Origin: Paraflavitalea soli
GTDB taxonomy: Bacteria; Bacteroidota; Bacteroidia; Chitinophagales; Chitinophagaceae
Direction of reading: 5' to 3'
DNA length: 64,000 nucleotides
Assembly (NCBI RefSeq): GCF_003555545.1
Contig: NZ_CP032157.1
Coordinates: 2,236,546-2,300,545, forward strand
The notes under the pieces were generated by a model. That model did no database searches, was not told the origin of the DNA, and saw only the letters and a program-made list of their open reading frames with translations. Positions 25,111 to 33,500 of this stretch are shown here, piece by piece. A program made the translations under genes and the position numbers. Position 1 is the stretch's first letter, and the number at the start of each line of letters is the position of its first letter.

Positions 25111-26898
25111 CTATTTAATTTTCTTTAACACGAATGTAGCAAATGTATATTGGTACTTGCCCAGGAAAACGAAATCGGGATGGGGACAGTCCCACTGAGG
25201 TTCATCAACCAACCTGCAATCAGGCATAAAGGATAACAACCTTTTCCTGAGATCATTTTGAGTATAAAAACGCACATCTACGTGCGGCTTGGGGTCTCCG
25301 GGTTTCCATTGGTCCTTGTAATCACAGGTGATTACAGCTACCCCCCCGGGCGCCAGCAGATCATTGATGCATTGCACAAACGATTCGTCATCCGGATCAT
25401 GCTCTATTACAGAAGTAGAAAAAATAATATCATAGGAATTCTTTACAGTAGCAGGCTTTGTGGTATATTCCTGTAAATAATAATTCAATACAGGGTCAAT
25501 TTCCTCAACATGGTATCCCATGCGGATCAACGACATGGCAGCAGTATCTTCATAGCTGCCCACACACAACATCTTAGGCGAATGATAGTCCTTGATGTAC
25601 CGGTATACCGTGTCAAAAACAAACCCCTGCTGTACGTTTGCCTCAGGTATCTTTTTGGCCATCGTCAGGGGCACCAGTTCTATCAGTTTATCAACAGCAG
25701 GCTTATACAAAGTCCTGGCATCATTATCCAATATCCTGTTTAAAGGCGTACCCGGCGGTAATTGAACAGGTGTATAAGTCTGGGTTTTATCAACGGTCAG
25801 TTTATCTTCGATAGACTGATTGGTATTTCTTAGCCAGGTAAAACCCTTGGGAGGCATTCCCAGCACTTTCCGCACCAGGTTTTTAGTTTGGAGTATAGTT
25901 GCACGGAAACCAGACTTGTCCTTCTGAGCCTCCTTTTTTAACACCGCAGTTATAATACGCTCATATTCCCATACCAGGTTGGTACTATTCCATTCTTCTT
26001 TTAGCTTGGCCAGTGGAGCTATGCCATTCTCTACAACCTGCCTGATCGAATTGCGGCCATATACAATAGAAGGTTCCACATTATGTAAATGCCGGAACAT
26101 GATGCTATCAGAAACAACCACAGGCCTGTCTACGCCCAGTGCATAATCTATCGTACTGGATATCCCCCGGCCTTGTTTATCCTGGTAAAGGAAAACATTT
26201 ACGGTATTCCTGGCTAAAAATTCCATTAGCTGGCTGCGAGAGAAGAAATCATGCGTGATCTTCAATTCAATACCAGGTTTGACGATAAGTTTGCGGCAGT
26301 CATCTGCTATTTTCCTGGCATTGGTACCTTCTTTATCTCCAAAATCGGCAGCAGGGATATTGAAACGTATGATCGCTCTGTCATAATCCGCCTGCACTGC
26401 TTGTACCAATTCTTCAAACCCCTTATTGGGGGTGGCAAAACCAAAACTGCCGATCACGGGCACATCTGGTAGTGGAAAATGATTGGCAGATCCAATAATC
26501 AGCCTGCCGGTTTTAAATACGATGGGATTCTTTAGCAATAAGGTAGGATCAGCGGCAATATAATAATCAAAAAGCCGGTTATCCCGGTGGTCTGCCCACT
26601 GTTGGGTAACCTCATGTTGAATGGCAATTTGAGGAACTTTGATCCGCTTGATCCGGGATATTTTAAATGTATGGATGACCTTCATGGTCAGCCAGGGCAT
26701 TGTAGAAGGATGGTAATTATAAATAATGGAAATAGGCTTATGGGTAGCGACCAATTGATGCAATTCAGAGATCCCGGAACACTCTGCATAAGTAAAGTGA
26801 TAACGGGTTGAACCCCTTAAAGCTTCAGCTATATTTTTCCCAAACTCATGAACGCCACATTGCTTTTGGGAATGAGAAATAAACAAAACAGTTTCCAT
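25111..26898 (-). CDS. Glycosyltransferase (GT4-like) fused to SAM methyltransferase
   Basis: A 595-residue two-part enzyme. The N-terminal part (1-330) is a GT-B glycosyltransferase: it opens SHSQKQCGVHEFGKNIAEAL, and its donor half has IGSFGFATPNKGFEEL and the GISSTIDYALGVDRP loop. A linker (about 330-415) leads to a class I SAM methyltransferase at about 420-595, with the SAM loop LCVGSYEDTAAM and STSVIEHDPDDESFV. It could add and then methylate a sugar, but the order and target are unknown. It shares the minus-strand operon with the C-methyltransferase-like gene. Confidence 0.85.
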   Translation of the reverse strand: METVLFISHSQKQCGVHEFGKNIAEALRGSTRYHFTYAECSGISELHQLVATHKPISIIYNYHPSTMPWLTMKVIHTFKISRIKRIKVPQIAIQHEVTQQWADHRDNRLFDYYIAADPTLLLKNPIVFKTGRLIIGSANHFPLPDVPVIGSFGFATPNKGFEELVQAVQADYDRAIIRFNIPAADFGDKEGTNARKIADDCRKLIVKPGIELKITHDFFSRSQLMEFLARNTVNVFLYQDKQGRGISSTIDYALGVDRPVVVSDSIMFRHLHNVEPSIVYGRNSIRQVVENGIAPLAKLKEEWNSTNLVWEYERIITAVLKKEAQKDKSGFRATILQTKNLVRKVLGMPPKGFTWLRNTNQSIEDKLTVDKTQTYTPVQLPPGTPLNRILDNDARTLYKPAVDKLIELVPLTMAKKIPEANVQQGFVFDTVYRYIKDYHSPKMLCVGSYEDTAAMSLIRMGYHVEEIDPVLNYYLQEYTTKPATVKNSYDIIFSTSVIEHDPDDESFVQCINDLLAPGGVAVITCDYKDQWKPGDPKPHVDVRFYTQNDLRKRLLSFMPDCRLVDEPQWDCPHPDFVFLGKYQYTFATFVLKKIK

Positions 26899-26942
26899 AC
26901 CTAAGCCCTTCTGTCATTTTAATAATTACCCAACCCTGTCAG

Positions 26943-28205
26943 CTATTTTTTATATATCTCGATCTTAGGTAATGGGAAGATCAGACCGATACCTTTTTCC
27001 AGTGTCTCTTTTTCTCTTTCCAGAAACTCCTCTTTAAAATGCCAGGGCAACACAAGGTAATAATCAGGATTCATAGCCCGGCTATCCGCTTCACTGATAA
27101 TGGGAATATTGGTACCCAGTGTCATCGCGCCATATTTATCCGGATTTCTTTCCGCCGCATAATCGATAATGGAGTTGTCGATATTGCACCATTGCAAAAT
27201 AGTATTACCCTTGGTAGAAGCGCCGTAAATATGGATCTTCTTGCCTTCGTTTTTCAGTTTTACGAGTAAAGCATGCAGTTCGTTCTTCAACTTCACGATA
27301 CGCTCCCAGAAAGCCTGGTAAGGCTTATCCGTATCCAGTTCCAGGTCAAACTCTTTCTGCCTTATTTCGTTCAATAGCTGGATATCTTCAGGACTATCAT
27401 AGGCTATATTGGCCTCATGCGTGGCAAAACAACGGATACTACCACCATTAATATCATTAAAGGATATTTTAAATAACCGCATGCCGGCCTTCTTTAAAAT
27501 AATCTCCAGCACCGCTAAGCTATAATACTCCAGATGTTCATGGCAAATGGTGTCAAAGGAATCTAAGCGCAGCATATCGGGCATATAGGACATTTCAAAT
27601 ACCCACACCCCTTTTTGAGAAAGCAGCTGTTTGATCCCTCTTACAAATTCTACAGGATTTTCCAGGTCATAGAACATAGCGATCGAAGTGATCACATCCA
27701 GGGTCTTGCTACCCAACACTTCTTCCAGCTTCCTGGAAGGGAAGATATCCTGTACCACAGTTGCATCTTCATCTTTGATCTCCTGAGCTATATCCGAGGG
27801 GTCAATGCCATATTTCATCACACCCTTGGGATAAAAATTAAGCAGTGTTCCGTCATTGCAACCAATATCCAGAACGATCGCATCTTTTTTCTTAATAATG
27901 GGCACTACAGCATCCACTATCCCTTTAAGGTGGTTACGCATGGTATTATTGGTGCCGGAACGATACCAATAAGCAGCATAAAGGATTTCCGGAGGAACCG
28001 AATGTTCCATCTGCAGCAAACCGCAGGCATTTTCGTCTTGTTCCGGATTACAACGCACCAATGTACAGGGTATCTTACGGGTAGAAGGCATTTCTTTACC
28101 CGGTTTTATAAAGGATCCCTGCAAATATTGCGGCCCCAGGTCAATCACATTCTTTAAGGACGAAGATCCACAGACACGGCAGGTTGTTCTTGTCTTAATA
28201 TGCAT
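26943..28205 (-). CDS. SAM-dependent C-methyltransferase-like protein (sugar type)
   Basis: A 420-residue protein of the NDP-hexose C-methyltransferase group. A zinc-site-like N-terminus has CRVCGS (9-14) and further Cys at 47, 52 and 61. The SAM loop is LDIGCNDGTLL (about 113-123). The C-terminal domain (about 250-415) matches the C-methyltransferase C-terminal domain, with the block YGASTKGNT. Known family members methylate deoxysugar C3; here it likely makes a branched sugar for the polymer. It is second in the minus-strand operon, 15 bases after the small DUF gene. Confidence 0.88.
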   Translation of the reverse strand: MHIKTRTTCRVCGSSSLKNVIDLGPQYLQGSFIKPGKEMPSTRKIPCTLVRCNPEQDENACGLLQMEHSVPPEILYAAYWYRSGTNNTMRNHLKGIVDAVVPIIKKKDAIVLDIGCNDGTLLNFYPKGVMKYGIDPSDIAQEIKDEDATVVQDIFPSRKLEEVLGSKTLDVITSIAMFYDLENPVEFVRGIKQLLSQKGVWVFEMSYMPDMLRLDSFDTICHEHLEYYSLAVLEIILKKAGMRLFKISFNDINGGSIRCFATHEANIAYDSPEDIQLLNEIRQKEFDLELDTDKPYQAFWERIVKLKNELHALLVKLKNEGKKIHIYGASTKGNTILQWCNIDNSIIDYAAERNPDKYGAMTLGTNIPIISEADSRAMNPDYYLVLPWHFKEEFLEREKETLEKGIGLIFPLPKIEIYKK

Positions 28206-28220
28206 AAAAACAATGAGTTA

Positions 28221-28664
28221 TTAGCTATTTTTAACTTTTACAAGTTCGATAAGCTGGTTATTAATGGAATCGATGCACTTATTCCGTTCAAGGTTCAGTA
28301 CAGCTAGTTGCTTTACTACTTTGTCCTTTTCGTCCAGTGCCACTTTTTCAAACTCATACACTTTTTCCTGTTCATGCCAAAGCCGGCAATTTACGTCCGC
28401 CAATTGGTAAAAGACTTCTCCGATATGGCCCACCACTTCGGCTACTTCATTACCTTCTTTTTTAAAGACCTTATTAGCGGCAAAGCTCAACCTGTTGAGA
28501 GGGATCTGCCCGGAAATGGCCTGGGCAACATATTCATTAATTTCCTCCTGCAACAAAACAGCTTGCTCCTGTAAGCTTTTCAGCCTTTGAGCGTCTTCTG
28601 TATGATATTCCTTCAATTTAACGATCGTAAGCTTGTCACACAACATGCCTAAAGTCTCTGCCAT
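28221..28664 (-). CDS. Small helical protein (DUF4254/DUF6165-like), unknown role
   Basis: A 147-residue, mostly alpha-helical protein. The N-terminus ETLGMLCDKLTIVKLKEYH resembles small families found beside sugar transferases (DUF4254 or DUF6165), but this is a similarity by eye. It heads the minus-strand polysaccharide operon, and the divergent flippase begins 241 bases away. Role unknown. Confidence 0.6.
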   Translation of the reverse strand: MAETLGMLCDKLTIVKLKEYHTEDAQRLKSLQEQAVLLQEEINEYVAQAISGQIPLNRLSFAANKVFKKEGNEVAEVVGHIGEVFYQLADVNCRLWHEQEKVYEFEKVALDEKDKVVKQLAVLNLERNKCIDSINNQLIELVKVKNS

Positions 28665-28905
28665 AGCGCGATTTAATTGGGTGCGAAACTAAGAATAAAT
28701 AGTAAATAAACTCACTGGAGAAGCTGAAATTATAAAATCATAAAACCGCTTTCATAGCTTTCCAAGATATTGGTTCTAAATGAATAATCAAAGTAGCAAT
28801 CAAAAATTATGCAGCAATCCATCGCCGGTGCCTTGGGCTGCTCTTAAGATAAATACCTTATTTTTACCGCTAAACTATAGCAGGCAAAATCGACCGGGCA
28901 CAATC

Positions 28906-30405
28906 ATGGGACAGATACGCAAACAAGTTATTCAATCCTCCTTTCTAGCTTATATCGGTTTCGGAGTTGGTGCCATCAATACCTACTTATTTACCCGGCA
29001 AGGCATATTTACCCCAGAGCAATTTGGCCTTACTCAGGTGATTATCAGTCTTTCGCAGATACTCGCTCCACTGGCCTCCCTGGGGATGACCGCCTTTATC
29101 AATCGTTTTTTCCCTTACTACTTTGATCGGCTGCCAAACAAGAAAAACGATATGCTTACCATAGCTATCTTATTCAGCAGCATTGGAGCTATATTGGTAT
29201 TTAGTGGCTGCTTACTATTCGAGCCATTGGTGATCAAAAAATTCCAGAGCAGATCGGCTTTGTTGGTAGAGTTTTATTACTGGGCCTTGGTCTTTTCTTT
29301 TTTTTATTTATGCTTTACCATCCTGGAAAGCTATATGGGAGCTTTGAAAAAAACAGTATTGCCCAATTTTATGAAGGAAACAGCGTATAGGATCTGTGTT
29401 TTTGCGCTCATTATCCTGTACATGTTTCAAATAATCCCTTTTAGCATTTTTGTCATTCTCTTTTGTTGTATTTACCTGCTGATAGTCGCGATCATCATTT
29501 CTTACCTGTTTTTTACCCGGCAATTGCATGTAAGTACCAGTTTCAGCAGCGTTTCCAGGCGATTGAAAAAGAGTGCAACTACTTATGTGGGGTATGTTTA
29601 TGGAGGTTCGGTCATTATTAACATGGCCCGCCAGGTGGATACATTAGCGTTGGCAGGAGCCCAAAACCTGGCAACTACCGGCATTTATTCGCTGAACCAG
29701 TATGCAGCAGCTATTTTGCAGGTACCATTCCGCGGGGTACAGGCCATTGCCGGCCCGCTGATTGCCCAGCATTGGAAAAATAAAAACCTGACAGAAATCA
29801 AACGTATTTATCAACGCTCGTCCATCAATTTGTTACTGATCGGTAGCTTTCTTTTTATCAATATCTGGCTCAACTATGATGATGGATTAAAATTTCTACA
29901 TATAGATTCCCAGTTTGCTACCGGTAAAATAGTATTCCTCCTGCTGGGATTGTACAACCTGTTTGAACTGGGCACAGGCGCCAATGCCGTATTGATTGTC
30001 ACCTCTCCGGCCTGGCGATTTGAATTTTACGCAGGAGTGATATTACTGGCGCTTTCTATCCCATTAAATATCCTTATGGCTAAGTATGTAGGCATAGAGG
30101 GGGTTGCATTCGCCACCGCAGGTACCCTGTTTGTCTATAATATATGCAGGCTGGTATTCATAAAGCGTCGCTTCAATTTAACCCCATTCACGATCAAAAC
30201 CCTCTATGCCTTGCTCCTGGTTACCGGCAGTTACCTGCTCACCTGGTTTTTGTGGCAGCATATTCACGGGTTGGGAGGCATCCTGCTGCGGTCGGCGATG
30301 TTTTCCATCCTCTTCTTTGCCGGTATTTTTTACTTCCAGCTTACTCCCGACCTGCCTCAGTTTATAGCGGTCGTAAAGAAGAGATTGAACCGGAAAAAGC
30401 CCTAA
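28906..30405 (+). CDS. Wzx-like polysaccharide flippase
   Basis: A 499-residue inner-membrane protein with about 12-14 helices of the oligosaccharide flippase (MATE/MVF) fold, for moving the lipid-linked repeat across the membrane. The start is set at the ATG at 28906 (MGQIRKQVIQSSFLAYIGF), where the family begins. The 42 residues of the longer frame from 28780 are low-complexity and not membrane-like. A TATTTTTA box at about 28857 could be its promoter. It is the only flippase in the locus, and no recognisable Wzy polymerase is seen. Confidence 0.9.
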   Translation: MGQIRKQVIQSSFLAYIGFGVGAINTYLFTRQGIFTPEQFGLTQVIISLSQILAPLASLGMTAFINRFFPYYFDRLPNKKNDMLTIAILFSSIGAILVFSGCLLFEPLVIKKFQSRSALLVEFYYWALVFSFFYLCFTILESYMGALKKTVLPNFMKETAYRICVFALIILYMFQIIPFSIFVILFCCIYLLIVAIIISYLFFTRQLHVSTSFSSVSRRLKKSATTYVGYVYGGSVIINMARQVDTLALAGAQNLATTGIYSLNQYAAAILQVPFRGVQAIAGPLIAQHWKNKNLTEIKRIYQRSSINLLLIGSFLFINIWLNYDDGLKFLHIDSQFATGKIVFLLLGLYNLFELGTGANAVLIVTSPAWRFEFYAGVILLALSIPLNILMAKYVGIEGVAFATAGTLFVYNICRLVFIKRRFNLTPFTIKTLYALLLVTGSYLLTWFLWQHIHGLGGILLRSAMFSILFFAGIFYFQLTPDLPQFIAVVKKRLNRKKP

Positions 30406-30464
30406 CCTTGCACAGTTATGTACCAAAACTGCACACTTACTGCTCAAAACGACACACTTACGGG

Positions 30465-30500
30465 TTTGATGGGTAGTAATAAAGGATTTTTATTATTTTG
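30465..30500 (+). promoter_or_regulatory. Possible promoter of the giant secreted protein
   Basis: TTTG (30465-30468), a 22-base spacer, then TATTATTTTG (30491-30500), which is close to the -7 box. It lies 27 bases before the ATG at 30527. Confidence 0.4.
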
Positions 30501-30526
30501 GGGTAAACACCCTAACCCTGGCCCTC

Positions 30527-33500
30527 ATGATGCGTCTTTCGGTCACCTTACTGCTTTCCCTGCTTTATAGTACTTTTTCTTTCGGCCAGGTAAACCTTAC
30601 GCAAGGCCTGATGGCTTACTATCCATTCAATGGCAATGCCAATGATGTTTCCGGCAACGGAAACCATGGACTTATCAGAAATGGCACAACGCTTACTGCC
30701 GACCGGTTTGGCGCTCCTAATAGTGCCTATTATTTTGATGGAATTGATGATTTTATCCTGGTACCCAACTCCTCTACACTCAATCAGTCGCAGACCATGA
30801 CCGTAGTGGCCTATTTTTACCCCGAACAAAACGGCACCCAAACCATTGTCGGTAAAATTGACTATAACCAACCATCCGGCACCCAGTTTCAGTTTGCTAT
30901 GGACTATGCCCCGCAGCCAGGTATCTTGTATGGGGTAAATCCCTCAAATAATGGTTGTGTAGGCGCCGGCGCCAACGGAGCCTACGTAAGTACCGGAGGC
31001 AGTGTGACGCTTAATCAATGGTATTGTGCAGTAGCCACCTTCGACAAGGGAGTGATGCGGTTTTACGTAAATGGTACGCTCATTCAAACCACCAATAGTG
31101 GCTTCACCACCCTCAACGCCTGCGCCAATGCTACCATACAGATCGGCTCCTGGTGGAGCGGAGACCCGCAACGGTTCAAAGGCAAAATAGACGATGTTCG
31201 TATCTATAACCGGGCATTAAACCAACAAGAAGTAGTGGCCTTATGCCCGCTGCAACCTGCAAGCGTAGTGGCCAGTTTCAGTACCCCCGATACCGTGTGC
31301 GTTAGTAACCCCGTTAATATTACCAATACAACTGTTGGGGCCACCAGCAATTTCTGGAACTTTTGTGTGGCTGATTTAAACCAGGCACCAACAGGCGTCA
31401 ACCTGGGCAATGTAGGAGGCAATCTATCCGCTCCGGTCTTTATGGACTATGTTTTTGACAACAACAATTATTATGGTTTTTCTATAAACTGGAACCCTGG
31501 CAGCCTCATCCGGTATGATTTCGGTAACAGCCTGCTCAACACCCCTACTACGGTGAACCTGGGTAATTTTGGCGGTATTATTCCACCGGCAAACAGTGCA
31601 GAAGGGATCCAGGTGGTAAAAAATGAAGGACGCTGGTATGCTATTATTGTAGGTGGTTACGTCGGCGGAAATCCTCCCAGAGTATTGAAAATAGATTTTG
31701 GAGCAATGATTACCAATCCATCGCCCGCCGCAACAGATTGGGGAAATCTCGGCAATATGGATCAACCAATTGACTTGCATGTATTCCAGGAAAACAACAA
31801 TTGGTATGGGTTGACCGTCAATGCCAACAACAATTCCATTACGCGTTTTAATTTTACCAATAGTTTTAATAACACCCCTACGGGGACCAACCTGGGTAAT
31901 ATTGGCAATCTAGCTTATCCTACCGGCATTTTTGCGATCAATGACAATGGTATTTGGAGAGCATTTATTACCAATGCAGGTGATATTACAAGGTCAGGTG
32001 GTGTGTTTTCATTAACAAGGCTTGACTTTGGTTCATCCCTGCTTAACACGCCTACTGGTGTAAACCTCGGAAACCCAGGGAATGTATTACAGCATCCAAG
32101 AGACCTTACGATCATGAAGTCATGCGGACAGATCATTGGTTTCGCTGTAAATGGACATGTAAATGACCGGTCATTGGTAAAACTTGACTTTAACAATAAC
32201 CTTTCAAGTATACCCACTGCCAATTCCCTGGGCAACATCGGCAATCTTGGTTTCCCACATTCTATTTCCAAATTATTTCGTGTAAACGAGGATCTTTATA
32301 GTTTCATCACCAATGTAGATAACAATACGGTTACCAGGCTGCGCTTTACCGGCTGTAATAATGCCAGCATTCCCAGCTCAATGGCTCAAACCCCTCCTCC
32401 TATCACCTATAATACACCTGGCACCTATAATATAAACCTCACTGTAGATGATGGCCTACCTACCCAATCAGCTTTTTGCAGACAGGTGGTGGTATTGCCC
32501 CCTCCCGTGGCATCGCCCACACAACGCATTAATCTTTGCACAGGCACCAATAATATCAGGATTGGCACAGGCACAGGGCAATCTACTTACTTATGGAATA
32601 CAGGCGCTACTACCGATTCTATCACTGTGAATGCCCCCGGAACCTATTGGGTAGAGATCAACCGGTTTGGCTGTTCGGTTACTGACACTGTTATTGTAAA
32701 AGCCATTAATTGCATGGCTACAGCCGCCTTCACAGCTCCGGACACAGTTTGCGTTAAGAATCCTGTTGTCATTACCAACACCTCAGCAGGTGCCAGTTCT
32801 TACTTCTGGAACTTTTGTGTGGCAGACATAAGCCAGCCACCGATAGGCACCGATATGGGTAATGTTAGCAATACGTTGTCCCAGCCTGTATTCATGGACT
32901 ATGTTTTCGTCAACAATAACTATTATGGCTTCGTGGTGAATCACCTTCCGGGAGGATTGGTGCGGCTGGATTTTGGGAATAGTTTGCTAAATGCGCCCAC
33001 CGCAGTCAACCTGGGCGGCTTTGGCGGACTTATGCCTGCAACAGGCGGAGCAGAAGGCATCCGCGTAGTACAGAATAACGGGAAGTGGTATGCTATCATC
33101 GTAGGAGGCTCCAGTGCCAACTCAACCCTACCCCGGATATTTAAGGTTGACTTCGGCTCCAATATTACCAATCCGGCACCTGTAGCCACCGATTGGGGTA
33201 ACCTTGGAAACATGGAGCAACCCATTGACCTTGATCTGTTCCAGGAAAACAATAACTGGTATGGTTTCACGGTCAATGCCATCAATAATACCATCACCAG
33301 GTTCAACTTTACTAATAGCTTCGACAATACACCTACGGCTGTCAACCTGGGCAATATCGGCGGGCTTAATTACCCCACAGGCGTCTATACCATCAACGAC
33401 AATGGCAGTTACAGGGTATTTGTGTCCAATGCAGGCAATGGAGCTTCCCTAACAAGACTGGATTTTGGATCATCTTTGTTAAATACACCCACTGGTGTTA

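Noticed and set aside
28780-28905. N-terminal extension of the flippase
   Set aside because: Low-complexity, not conserved-looking; the family starts at 28906.
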